Origin: Spinacia oleracea
Taxonomy: Eukaryota; Streptophyta; Magnoliopsida; Caryophyllales; Amaranthaceae
Length of the DNA stretch: 64,000 nt
Assembly (NCBI RefSeq): GCF_020520425.1
Contig: NC_079487.1
Location: forward strand, 104,318,141-104,382,140
Direction: 5' to 3'
Position numbers and translations under genes: made by a program. Positions 1 to 11,395 of the stretch are shown here, piece after piece. The notes beneath the pieces are model-generated. The model saw only the letters and a program-made list of their open reading frames with translations, searched no databases and had not been told where the DNA came from. Positions within the stretch are counted from its first letter, which is position 1, and every line of letters starts with the position of its first letter.

Positions 1-199
1 TGACCTAGACTTGAATCCATAACAATCGGAAATCAATTGGATAATAAATTTTCGATTTTTCGCCCTAAAATTATGAAATTAATATTATTTATTAATTTGT
101 CATTAATTTTAAATATAAATTTTAAATTTTTATGCGATTCGTTCATAAAACTTGCACGCACGAAGCAATGGACGCTTCGTGTTACCCTTAAGGGGTGTT

Positions 200-810
200 G
201 TATAATGCGGGCATGCGACGACGAGCAAGGGAGCTCGTCGCCCGTGCGGCACGAATGCAATGAGCAAGGGCGTAGTGCACGAGCACAAGGCAGCAGCCCT
301 GCCTTGTGTCGTGTGCCACGAGCAATGAACGAATGGGCATGGGCGAAGGGCGAGCCAAGGCAGTCGCGTGTGGGCAGCAAGCGAGCTGCGCCACAACGCG
401 CGCTGCCTCGCACAAGAGCGCGCAGCCTCGCGCGCAGCGAGCGCAAGCTCGCGTGCCACGAGCGCTGCGCCCAGCATTACTCGCGCGCACAGCGCGCGAT
501 GTCGCCCGCCCAGCGAGCGATGTCGCGCCCCAGCGAGCGATGGCTCGCGCGCACAACGAGCGATGTCGCGCGCCCAGCGAGCGATGGCTCGCGCGCCCAG
601 CGAGCGATGTCGCGCGCCCAGCGAGCGATGTCGCGCGCGCGCACAGCGAGCGATAGCTCGCGTGCGATGAGCGCTGGCGCGCGCAGCGAGCACCAATGCG
701 TGCGGAGGCTTGCGATAGGGAAGCAGCAGCTATGCGACGAGCGCATGGGCTGCGCGCACATGGCCAGCAATGGCTGTGTGCGTACGGCCCATGGGCGTGC
801 AACGCATAGG
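200..810. repeat. GC-rich degenerate tandem repeat in the copia leader
   Basis: This block is strikingly GC-rich against AT-rich surroundings. It is built from variants of a roughly 21-24 base unit containing cagcgagcgatgtcgcgcgc, clearest at 480-660. Long overlapping open frames occur on both strands, but they are the by-product of a repeat without stop codons and look like Arg/Ala/Ser low-complexity strings. I see no gene. A similar GC-rich patch lies inside the 3' LTR near 7795-7890. Confidence 0.75.
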
Positions 811-3800
811 GTGTTTGCGTTACGATTAGATCGTTTTGAATGTTTAATTTGAAAATTTCAGTTCACGTAATTTTAATTAATTTTAAAATTAATAATTTGA
901 ATTATTTTCTTGGATTTTAATTTTGAATATTATAATTATAATAAATGTTATTTATTCTAATTATTTTACTAAAATTAGAATCATGAATTAATTTAAATAC
1001 GACTGAAATTAAATTAAATTTTTGGATTCAATTATAAATTGATATGAGCTTTAAATTTTAATTAAATTTGTATGTTTCCGGTTGGACTAGTAATACATTT
1101 TTATGTTTAAAATTGGTAAAGCATATGAATTTATTGGTTTAAGTGGGAGCGCTTTTTAGTCATAAACTCTTGATTAGGTCTACAAATCCTTAAGGTTAAA
1201 ACAACTTGATTAGAATTAATAAGGACTGAATAATTGGTAGATTATTGGTGCCCTTGATTAATTGCTGCAAATGTTTACGTGATGCATAATGTGTTTTACT
1301 AACCAGCTATGTGGGCCATTCATGATAATGAATGGGTGAATGGTATATATTGTATATGTACTGTTTTGCAGGTTATGAAGTGACTAGTATGGCCCAAATA
1401 GGATAGAAAATATGGTCTGCGTACCATTAATTTGAATGTAATTGGTCTAAAGTACCAAAGTTATTTTTCAATTCAAATATGGTCTGCGAACCATCAAATA
1501 GTTGTAATTAGTTATAGCTTATCCTATTTGAAGAAAATGGTGCCTCCCACGGAGATTTTCAAGACGGACTTTGAAGTCAAAGCTTCAAGATGAAGTCGGG
1601 CCATACTAGATCACAAATATCTTATGCATGTTTTAAGTTATTTATTGTTTTAAATATGTCTTAAAATGCATGAGATCAAAAGCTTGATTATGTTGCATGA
1701 TTAAGGATTTTAGTTCACTTAAAATCTAACCAACATAGTAAGAGCCTTAAGTTCCAAACTTAAAAATTGAGTTAAAAGGTGCCATGCCAAAATATACACT
1801 TGCTTGGATATCCTTTACATCAATCTAGTAATAGTTTTCGCTCAGCGAGGTGTTACTTATTGGTCCTAAAGGGGCAAGGTACACAAATAATTGTGAGTAC
1901 ATGTTAGTTTTGGTGAAACTCAACGATATAAGTAAGGAGTCCTTTTATGTCGTGGCAAAATCGATAGGTTTACCTAACAAGTTCTTAGACGTACCTATCA
2001 ACCAAGAGTAGTTTCTAGACTATTAGCAAAAGGCTTTTGCTTACCTAAGATGTTCTAGGATTAAGTCGACAAACTGTGCTTAATTCTTCAATGATTTTAG
2101 GATCTTGGAATCATTTTATTCACACCTGCCGGAACAATAAAATCGAATAAAATGCTAATAACTTGTTTGAATTGCATGGTTGCTTTAATTTCAAGTTATT
2201 ATTCATGATAAATGTTTAGACTTTGCATGCTTCAATGTATGTTTTAATTATTGTTTATAATTAAATATCTTGCACTGCAATAAATCCTTTTTGAAAGGTA
2301 ACAGTAAATTTCCTCGATTGGTAGTGAATCCAAGAACGATTCACGGAAATGAGAGAAAGTGAGCAATTTAAAATGTACGTTTCTTATATCGACTTTTATG
2401 GTTGTTTTCGAGTATCAAAATCGAATGGCAAACCAATTGGTGCTTGTGAATTCAAAATACACTGTAGTTTTGAGATCATAAAGCATTGAGTTTAATACGC
2501 TCAGCTTTACCAATGGTTAACAACCTAATATCTCTGTCCATTTAATTCTCGAATGAGTCTAGTCCCTAGACATTCGAATAGATCGATGCTTAAAGAACTT
2601 TAGAAGCTTCTGGTAAGATCATCTAGTTGAAACAAAATATTCAACATAAATGGTAAAGAACCTTGTTGGTGACATTGGACATGTCTAACAAAGTATAAAA
2701 GTCAACACTAAAGAATTCAATTCTTAAGACTATAAGAAAGGGTACAAGAAATAGGAAAACGAGGAACAATGAAAGGAATTTACGATTCCGTTTCTACCTA
2801 TAAGTTTATGTTTAAAGAGAAGTGACCTAGCAATCAAACTTCCTTGGTATCATATACCGCTTGAGGTTCTTACTTTGGTAATAACTCAAACAATGGAAGC
2901 TAGGATACACTAATGACCTACAAGTGGGAAATGAAGCATGGCAATGCTACATTAATTGTAGGGTCATCTAAGTTTGTTTTAAGTCCTTTCAAAGGCTGGA
3001 ACTTAATGGCTATTTTGTTCCAAAATCAGCATACCTAAATTTCTGCTTCAAACACAGAAAGACTCACATTCAAAGAAAAACAAAAACAATGTTTGTTTGT
3101 TTATTTGAATGAAATGGTCAATTACAGGTTGAGTCAATATGCTTGATTAAAACAAACAACTCTTTAAAGAACTTTACTAGGTTCAAATCAACCCCTTGAT
3201 TTGAGTTCCACAAATCTTTGGCATTGTTGCTTAGACCATATCAACAAGTTAACATTCATAAGCTCTATTTTGATGGACTTCTGAAAGTTGATTGATTTCT
3301 AGATCATTTTAAGACAACTAGTCTTACTTGTTGAAAGTAACAAAAGATATGAACTATTGTTAGAACGCCTAGACAATGGAGTTCAAAGCTAAAGAAAGAT
3401 TTTATGACTTTATTATTTCACATGGATTTGAGTGAATATAGGTTTATTTACTCAAATGTGATATAAGTTGAATCTGTTTGGCTAGTTCAAAGATTCAGAA
3501 GTATAAAATCCACTTGGCAAGAAATCATAAAGATCTAGGTTAGATCATGTTGATGATTACTTGAGACCAAATATGATCATCAATGATTGTGTGTTGTAAT
3601 TTCACAATCTAGGTCCATAAGATATGGCATATCTTAGTTGGAATAATCGAAGTCAATTAGTACTTGATTCGATCAATGATGAATCATAAAGACTTTTCCT
3701 ATAATTTCTAAAACAAAATGCTCAACTACCAAACTAAACCAAATTCGTCAAAGCTATTGAAAAGTAATTTCAGAATATCTTTTCATAATATATCTAAAGA

Positions 3801-4510
3801 GTTCTTAAACTCAGTGGGAGCTTAGTGTTTGTTATTCAACAAACTAAGGTCCAAGTATAGATATATGTTTCATTGTGATTTATTCAAATGAGACACAAGG
3901 GTATTGTTTCTACCACGAATTTTTGAGAACATAATGTTTGTTTGCTCGAAATAATGTCCTTTTGGAGATTCGTTTCCAAAATGACAAGTGGGAGAAAATA
4001 GACCTCGAAAGTTTTCGAGGCGAACAACAAACATAAACGGACATTCCGGAGGCTTTTCGAAGTGCTTCAGAAAATCCGAACTTATTCTTTAAGGACTTTA
4101 GAAGTGGCTTTAAAGAATAGATATCTCTTAGAAGACTTTACAAGTGCTTCAAGGAGAACAGAATATTCAAAGGACTTTAAGTGGCTATTGATATTCTAAT
4201 GTTTGATGTTCTATACCCAAGTAGGCATAGAATTCAAGTCACTGAAACTATGAGATTCTTCTATTAGATAGTAAAAAAAAACATAGAGATCAGGTCAATG
4301 AAACTATGAGATTCTTCTATTAAATAGTGAAGAAACCTACAACTTGCAGTCAAACTATTATCATGTAGATTAATGAGTTTGTGACTTGTAAGAAAGCTAT
4401 GACGAAACCTAGATTCCCTAAAATGGTTAGAGGCCATATATAGACTCAAATGTTTTAATTGGTTAAAGGCCATAAAACATACTCAATGTTTTGATGACAA
4501 AATTGAAATT
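811..4510 (+). other. Non-coding leader and eroded gag/integrase part of the copia element
   Basis: No open frame of useful length exists here. By position in the element this should be leader, gag, protease and integrase, but stops and indels have erased them to the point that I cannot draw domain limits. The purine-rich motif agtgggag recurs (for example near 1142, 3813 and 3987). Confidence 0.45.
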
Positions 4511-4723
4511 TTGTTGATTTGCAAGAATGGGTTCACACCTATTGGTTGCAAGTTTGTTTTAAGGATAAAAACCATCAAACATGGAATTGTGTTCACACAC
4601 AAAGCTAGATTAGTTGCTAAAGGTTACAAGCAAATTCATGGTGTAAATTGTGTTGAAACCTCATGCATAATCGTAATGCTCAAGTCTATAATTCAAGCAA
4701 TGATTGCATATTGGTACATATAG
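4511..4723 (+). pseudogene. Reverse transcriptase remnant of the copia element
   Basis: A 70-codon open stretch contains KARLVAKGYKQIHGV, the highly conserved N-terminal block of Ty1/copia reverse transcriptases, followed by a decayed version of the next block and a stop. The family's later YVDD active-site block cannot be found in frame downstream. It is a broken piece of the retroelement polyprotein, not a gene of its own. Confidence 0.75.
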
Positions 4724-5439
4724 CAATTGGATGACAAAACGTATTCCTCAATCAAATGTTGGAATAAACTATGTACATGGTATGTCATAGGATTTGTGGA
4801 TCCAAATAAATGCTTGAAAGAGAAAGCTAGCTTATAAAATCTAAGTACAGATTTAAGCAAGCAATTGGGAGTTGGAACTGTATTTTAGTGAAGCTAATAA
4901 GTATTTTAGTTTCATAAAATGTACATGATTCTTATAGATGTATAAGAAGTTTAGTGGGAGTACATAAAAACTTATTTGGTCCTATGTGTATCACACACAT
5001 ATCTCTCTATTGTGAAATAACATTCAAATGCTAATGACTTAGATTTGAAATTATTCATCAATGATGGACCATGGCGAAACTTAGTACATATTGGGTATTA
5101 AGATCTATTTACAAAGATCTTATAATATTGTTTTAGATTAAGTAATGGCGTTTACTAAATCAAACACGAAAGTCTCCATTGGAGATATTCGACCCATGTG
5201 AATAAAACTAAGTAAAGAATGTTTGAACTATGTATAAGCATTTACTAAGTTAAACATCAAAGAGTCTAAATGAGATTCTTAACCTATATTATATGTCAAA
5301 GAATTTAGCTGGATTCAGTATCTACTAAAATTGAATGAGCTAAAGTTACATGAATAGAATTCAATTGGGAATTATTCTGCAAAAGAATTTATCATGTATG
5401 ATATAATATGAGGATCGCCAAAAACGTATCGTATGACTT

Positions 5440-6190
5440 TAGGCATGACGAACATATACCAATCTCTATTGATCTAAGTGAAGATCAACTAGATTGAGAC
5501 CAAGAATACTTATGGTACTTGAAAAGGTACATAGGAATAGTTCTTGATTCAAGGAAATAAAGATACGCTTAATATTGATGCTACACGCATAAACACTGGC
5601 AAAGGATCAAGCAAGACCCTTTGGAGTTAACCATTGATAAGGACGAGCTATAGAGCATCGTGTTTTGAAATGGCAACATGGATTGGAGACCATGAGTTGT
5701 TGCGTGGGAAATTAAAATATTAATTTCTATGTTCTAAGATATAGTTGGAGAGTCTTCCACATATCTATGAACTGCTTGGATAGGTAAATCCAAACAAAGC
5801 ATCACTAGCAACCTATGCAGTTGAAGTAAAAGTAATTATTGCCTAAGAAGCAATAAAACAGGGTTGTTTAAAGTTCTTCACTGAACTGGTAGATCACCTA
5901 TCTGCTGGCTTGATGGTTCTTCATTGAAAAATGCGTGGAACCACTCTTGAAGCAAGAAAAACGTCTGCTAACTTAATGGTTCTTCATTGCAAAATGCGTA
6001 GAACCACTAATGTAGTAAGAAAGACTAGATCACATAATAAACAAACTCGAAAAGATCTTATCATCATATCTCAAAGAACATTCGATGAAAAGGATGTTAA
6101 GATTGGCAAAGCATGATAACTAAACCTATGCAACAAGTGAGAAGCAACACTCACATTGTCGCACTGGAAATCAAGCATAGCTTTGAATTC
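5440..6190 (+). pseudogene. RNase H / pol C-terminus remnant of the copia element
   Basis: Short in-frame islands survive among stops. Near 5515-5560 there is a YLK-type block typical of the region before RNase H. At 6090-6180 a DEKDVKIGKA-like block is followed by TKPMQQ, matching the TKP motif that ends copia polyproteins. Frameshifts separate the islands. This fixes the 3' end of pol at about 6190, with nearly 900 bases of non-coding tail before the LTR. Confidence 0.6.
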
Positions 6191-7369
6191 CATGAATTGT
6201 TTTAGAAAATGGGTTTGAGGCCCATGGTTGTAAAACATTGGGGTTGAACATTTATCATATATGAAATGTATTTTCATATTCCATTTAATCTTGGTTTAGT
6301 ATTAAATGATGAGTCCCTTCAAATTTGACGAAATATTCAAGATAGACTGTCAGGACCAGTCCTGTGACTAAGAAATGTCTATCAAGTGAACTTGAATGTC
6401 AAAGGTTGAAAATGGTCCCTAGTCGGAGTTTTCTATAAAATTGGACGCATAGAAAACGTTAGACGATTAGAATGCAAGATGACTAGTAGTTCTGTTTCTT
6501 GAACTATGTGGACATGGCAATGTCATAATCATTTGCATAGATACTTACTTTGGGAAGATTAGTATCGGACAAGACCTATGAAACTTTACTGTAAGAGATG
6601 AAAGTCTGTCATAAGTAAATTTCATTAAATTATTAGACACTAAATCCTCAATACCTGAGTGATTTGAGATTACTTGTTTGAGAACTGATTGCTTTGACGT
6701 TGACCAACCGTCGCACCGTAAAAGGAGGCTATAAAGGCAACGCTCAGGTAATCACCTATCAAACGAAGTCTAATCTCAAGATCGCAAGATTGGGATTGTC
6801 CTCCCATAAATCGGGATGAGATGCTTAAAAGTTGTACAAGGCCACTCGGAGAGCTAGAAACTGTGAAATGCATGGCCGTGCTCGGATGAATCATAGGCTA
6901 TGATTATCTGTTTATTTGATCAGTTGAACTCTGAAACCGAGGAACACCTCTGGACGTAATAAGGATGACAACTCTTACCTTATGTTCAAGAGCAAGCATC
7001 GAGCGACAAAGGAATTAGGAAATGCACACTTGTCCCTAAGGACAAGTGGGAGACTGAAGGAAATAATGCCCTTGGTCCAAGTATGCATTCTATGTTAAGT
7101 CTAATAAATGCGGTTCAGTATTAATTAACAAGTTAATAATTCTGTGAGATCAAGTGAGCTGAATGCCTAGCTAGAGGCCGCTTCAGTTCAAGTGGAATTA
7201 ATGATATTAATCCACAGCTTACTCTTGACTGAACCCGTAGGGTCACACAAATAGTACGTAAACGGATCAAGTATCTAATGGCATTAGATACTCTATCTAT
7301 GAATATTCGGAATCGACGGATCTTGGTTTCAGTGGGAGCTGAGATCGTCACAGGCAAGAAATGAATACT

Positions 7370-7690
7370 CCGGAAACGATGATATTGCCGAAAACGGAAA
7401 TATGGATCGTATCGGAAATATAAATATTATCCAAGTCGTAGATGTTGCCGGAAACGGAAACATGGTACGTATCGGAAAATATTATCGGAAATGGAAATAT
7501 TGCCAGAATCGGAAATATTGCCGGAAACGGAAATATTGTCAGAATCGGAAATATTACCGGAATCGGAAAATAATTCCGGAAACGGAAATATTAAATATTT
7601 GTTCGAAACGGAAATTAATTCCGGAATCGGAAATATTAAATATTGTTCGTATCGGAAATGAATTCCGGAATCGGAAATTTAATCGGAAGC
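7370..7690 (+). repeat. CGGAAATATT tandem repeats in U3 of the copia LTR
   Basis: About fifteen degenerate copies of cggaaatattgccggaa-like units follow each other with spacing near 17 bases, alternating 'aatcgg' and 'aacgg' variants. The 164-codon open frame across it (from 7402) is a repeat artefact rich in R, K, Y and N. Confidence 0.8.
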
Positions 7691-7794
7691 GCATCGTACG
7701 AATAAGCATCGGACGAGGCCTGCCGGACGAGGCCCAGCACGAAGCCAGGCCATCGCCCAGCAAGCCAAGCGCGCCGCACAAACAGCAAGGCCAG

Positions 7795-7890
7795 GCCCAG
7801 CAGGCTGCGCGCAGCGCGCAGCGCGCACAGCGCGCACAGCACGCGCAGCGCACAGCGCGCACAGCGCGCGCAGCGCGCAGCGCGCGCGGG
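7795..7890. repeat. GCGCGCAGC/GCGCACAGC minisatellite in the copia LTR
   Basis: Nearly pure repetition of gcgcgcagc and gcgcacagc, 9-10 bases per unit, extremely GC-rich. Overlapping Ala/Arg/Cys open frames on both strands are artefacts of the repeat. Confidence 0.8.
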
Positions 7891-8114
7891 CGCTGAGTGG
7901 GCTGCTGCTCGCGCGCACGCATGAGGCCCATCGTGGCTGTCGTGCGTGTGTGTGCAAGTGTTTGTGTTCGTGCACGTTTCCTAAAACATGCAGAGTTCGG
8001 TTAATGATTAAATTCCTAATTCTATTTGATAAATTAATTAAATTAGAGTTCTTGTAAGATTCTAGGTTTGATTAATTTGTATCTGAATAGGATTACGATT
8101 CCCTTTCCATACCG

Positions 8115-8125
8115 CTATAAATATG
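8115..8125 (+). promoter_or_regulatory. TATA box of the copia LTR
   Basis: The motif ctataaatatg sits about 360 bases before the LTR end, after the GC-rich part and before a leader-like stretch. It is the best candidate for the element's transcription start signal. Confidence 0.5.
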
Positions 8126-8479
8126 AGGCTAGGGCTCACAATTTATAACACAAGTTTCAAAGTATTCAAAGTGAGTTTTTGAGAGAAAAATTCAGTCACA
8201 CATTTGCCTATAAAGTGCCGAAAATAATAGTACCTTAAGGGCGATTCTAGTTGGTCAATCTTAAGGCGGATCCGGACGTGCTGTGGACTATCTACGGAGG
8301 GACGACACTTGGAGTCCTAAAGACTTGTTCTTGTTCGGTTCGGGCGCAGCTAGGGAAGGCACGCAACAAAGAGTATGCATCTAATCTATGCTAAATGATT
8401 ATGTGTAAATAATATGTATTCCTGGGTTTATGGTTTTTCCGCATGATTTATGAATTGTCATATGTATCATAACCTAACA

Positions 8480-8925
8480 GAGATGCGGGTGACGGATGAA
8501 GCGGGTGACGGATCGGGTCGGATATGGATGATGATTGCTCCATCCGTTATCATCCATCCACCCATTTAATATATTTTTCTTCAAAAATTTTAATCAAAAT
8601 GTTAAATATTTAAGAAAATAATTTAATTTCTTGTTGCAATTTTTTTTTTCCAAACCAATTGTTCTTATTTTTGTAACTTTTATTATACAAAATAATTTTT
8701 ATTGATAAAAATAAATATATATTGGTGTTGATTTAAAAAAAAAATATATATAAAACATTCATCTGTTAGTCATCCGATCCACCCGCTTCATCCGCGAATG
8801 ATGGATGGGTGGATACGGATGACGGGTTAAGCGGGTGACGGATGGATGCGGGTGGAGCGGATTGATAAACGGATGGATGCGGGTGAAGTTTCATCCGGCC
8901 CGAATCCGATCAATTGTCATCCCTA
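8480..8925. mobile_element. hAT-like non-autonomous element, left end cut off
   Basis: Both flanks of this 446 bp stretch are made of GGATGCGGGTGACGGATG-type repeats in inverted orientation around an AT-rich core. The right terminus, read on the other strand, is TAGGGATGACAATTG, the usual start of plant hAT-like MITEs. The matching left terminus is missing where the copia LTR abuts, so the left end lies beyond the copia element or was lost. Confidence 0.6.
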
Positions 8926-8967
8926 TCTCTGCATTTGCACAATGCTCTACCAATTGAGCTAGTAGGC
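8926..8967 (-). other. 5' half of a tRNA-like sequence
   Basis: On the minus strand TAGCTCAATTGGTAGAGC (8961-8944) is a good tRNA D-arm / polymerase III A-box, preceded by a seven-base acceptor-like stretch and followed by a poor anticodon arm. Then the hAT-like element starts. No B-box (GGTTCGAATCC) follows. It is either half of a tRNA gene split by the transposon or the head of a tRNA-derived SINE. Not a working tRNA. Confidence 0.4.
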
Positions 8968-9051
8968 TAGTAGTATAAGCTCATAAAAATTAGAACAAAC
9001 GAGACAATGTGAAAAGAAGAGATAGATTCTTAAGAAGTATTAATAACTCAC

Positions 9052-9252
9052 CGCGATTGTGTTATGGAATTTTTAGGATCTTCAGGCTCTTCAAAGGATA
9101 GAGCTTGGCTTCAGTTTGTAAAATGGTCAAAGTTTACTGATCTTTTGCACAATAATGTCACTGGAACTCTAGAAAGACATATAGTAATCGATTTTAAATG
9201 AACTGACCACATATGAGGTAGCTCCAACCGCAAAAATGTTTTGACCATTACG
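9052..9252 (-). pseudogene. Possible relic exon, unrecognised
   Basis: On the minus strand a pyrimidine-rich tract ends in ttttgcag, and about 200 bases later CGCG is followed by the strong donor gtgagtta. Between them the first 27 codons are open (including NGQNIFAVGATSYVVSSF) and then run into a stop. A different frame continues later (EEPEDPKNSITQSR). This could be one exon of a lost gene with a frameshift. I do not recognise the protein. Confidence 0.25.
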
Positions 9253-9599
9253 CTGCAAAACAAACGAAAATATGATAATAAGCTCATAATGTATGTTGGT
9301 TTGGAGGAAGACGGATCAGACAATTTATCTAGAGTTTAAACTGCTAAGTACCTTAGCCACTCCTTTTGCAGGGTAACCCTTGAATCTAAGATCAACAAAC
9401 TGCTAATTTTGTCTTCACTCAGCCTTGGGGTTATAACAAACACATGTTTATCTATTCACGAGGCAAACAAATAAATAGTATGATCCAAGGGTTTGCGTCC
9501 AGTTAATAGCTCCATTACCGTCCAAGAGAAATACTACCACGGAAGATAAAAATCCACAAAAATCTACAACACGCCACTCAGCATAGCCTTCAAAATCTT

Positions 9600-10540
9600 A
9601 TCCACCACATTCCTTATCTGATGGGTAGATAGAGACACGGTGCAAGCCGAAGACCTCTACTACCTCTACGATATGCTAAAAAGAGTCTGTGGCAAAGCCA
9701 CTCATCCACCTCCCGACAATATGTCTTAGCTAATCAACCATGTACTAAAATTTCAAAGTGATCCTAACCGCCACAGAATAGCCCTTAAGTGGATTGGTTT
9801 CTCATCTAGCCCACCATTTTTGTGTTCTCCATGACGAATATGATGTTTTCCCGATCCAAACCCTCGACTTGGAAACACTCCAAGAAGTAGGTTACATCGC
9901 CACTGATTCACATGGATGGTTTACATGTTTGGTAGACTCATCGTCGTACTTCTCACTCCCTAATCAAGACCGCACAAGCATCTTCGACAGTCGCAACTTC
10001 TCCCCACTCATTCAAGGATTGGAGTATGAGAAATCATCTCCTAGTGCACCCATGTCTACCTCCTCTCCGGAAAAGCATTATTTTTGGATGATGGACACTA
10101 AGATCCTCTACAAGGATCAATATGATGATGAGCTCCTACGGAGGAGAGGGAGTGAAAGAGGTGAAGCACGTCGTTTCAGCACAAGCTGCGTTGAGGGGCT
10201 TGATCACCCCCAACCTTGAGCGGCCATCACTCACAAGCCGAGGAAAGGATAAAGTGGTCGTGGCTCGTGAGGACCAAGAGAGTGAGAAGGATTGAAAGGG
10301 AAAGGGGAAGGTTAAGGAAAGTGGGAAGAAAGGTCTGCCGAGAAAAGTGAAGGACGGAGCAAGGTCCTTGGGCCCCTTTGGCTCAAGGAGGCAAGAAGGA
10401 GGGGTTGATCCGCAATCCACCAAGGACTAATGTTGAGAATGATGATGATATAATGACAGTGACCTCGAGTTCCTTGAAACTTTGAAAGACGAGATGCTAG
10501 ATGGTTACCCTTGGTGAGGTACGTCTCTCTCCACCACCCG
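9600..10540 (+). pseudogene. Retrotransposon ORF remnant, possibly Athila/Ogre-like
   Basis: Frame-shifted islands include VQAEDLYYLYDMLKR near 9640 and an open stretch at 9794-10219, with a basic tail and LEFLETLKDEMLDG near 10460. The first island resembles the 'ARDLYYLYCM'-type block of the plant gypsy-like ORF1 family often annotated as a retrotransposon protein. Behind it comes a T-rich spacer with many 'ttgcat' repeats (10580-10770), common after such ORFs. Several frameshifts and stops make it non-functional. The family assignment is tentative; a BLASTX of this interval would settle it. Confidence 0.4.
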
Positions 10541-10849
10541 GCTAAACCACATCAGGACGATGTGATCAGTTTAGCTTAGGGGTGTTTTTATATAATATTT
10601 TCTTTTTATGTAGTATTTTCTTATTTTTTCTTTGATAGTTTTCTTTGCATGTAGGTTGCATCTAGTTTATTTCTTTCTTTTTCTTATTTCTTTTCGTAGT
10701 CTTTGCATTGTTTTTGCATATTAGGTACTAACCCTTGCATTAGTTGCATCATTTTGTATATTAATCTTTTGTTATAGCTCCTTAGGAATTCTCAAAGTTA
10801 TAAGGATGAAGTGTTTTATGTTTGGATTCTTATCTCTTGCTATAAAATG

Positions 10850-11395
10850 CCACCCGTCAAACGGGTCGGTCGGGTCGGGTTGTAAAAAATTATTTTCGGG
10901 TTCGGGTTAGATCGGGTCGGTCACTTTCGGGTTCGGGTTTACAAATGCTTGTTCAAGACCCAGAACTTTCGGGTTCGGGTCAACCCAACGGGTTGAGAGA
11001 TTTTAAAACGCGCATTATATTTTCATTAATTTAGGTGATAAATATACAAAATATGGGCACAAATTAACAAATTTTCCTACACAAGTTTATATTTAGTCAA
11101 ATTCAACCATAAAAGGGCGTATAATTCAAATTAAAATCATATTACACACAATAATAGTAAAAACAGCGTGTTTATTATGCTTAAATTTTCTCATAATCGC
11201 ATTTATTACTATAAATACAACGATTTTCAATCGGTCGGGTCCAAAACGGGTTCGGTCGGGTTTTGACCCATTACTTTTCGGGTTGCTCGGGTTCGGATAA
11301 AATCGGGTTACGGGTCACAAAATCTTGTTCAGGACCCAGTATTTTCGGGTCGGGTTCGGGTCGGTTTTCGGGTCGGGTCGATTTTTGACAGGTCT
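10850..11395. mobile_element. hAT-like MITE made of CGGGTCGGGT repeats
   Basis: The termini are inverted: left ccacccgtcaaacgggtcgg, and right (other strand) agacctgtcaaaaatcgacc. Both subterminal regions consist of many copies of cgggt/ggttcgggt around an AT-rich core. I find no convincing 8 bp target duplication, so the ends are approximate. No coding capacity. Confidence 0.6.

Larger units (their letters stand above)
1..8479 (+). mobile_element. Decayed Ty1/copia LTR retrotransposon, 5' LTR outside window
   Basis: The element runs from the left edge to the end of a complete 3' LTR at 8479. The region before the LTR has no long open frame but keeps recognisable pol traces in order: reverse transcriptase near 4511-4723 and the RNase H/pol C-terminus near 6060-6190. 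A polypurine tract (aaggacaagtgggaga, 7038-7053) lies directly before the LTR, which begins TGAAGG and ends AACA. The pol order (RT late, followed by RNase H and a long non-coding tail) fits Ty1/copia. The coding part is full of stops, so the copy is dead. A 5' LTR and primer-binding site must lie left of base 1, so total length and target duplication cannot be judged. Confidence 0.8.
7055..8479 (+). repeat. 3' LTR of the decayed copia element (1425 bp)
   Basis: It starts TGAAGGAAATAATGCCC directly after a polypurine tract and ends ATAACCTAACA, giving the TG...CA termini of an LTR. A TATA box (ctataaatatg, about 8115-8125) with a downstream leader-like stretch marks the likely U3/R boundary. 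U3 contains two internal repeat tracts, listed separately. The LTR ends exactly where a hAT-like element begins in mid-sequence, so the copia probably landed inside that element. Confidence 0.82.

Noticed and set aside
37-852. Long open frames on both strands, up to 271 codons, in the GC-rich block
   Set aside because: They overlap in every frame and translate to Arg/Ala/Ser repeats; the openness comes from a tandem repeat without stop codons.
7402-7975. Open frames of 164, 125 and 98 codons in the copia LTR
   Set aside because: They follow the CGGAAATATT and GCGCGCAGC repeats inside an LTR and lack any protein-like composition.
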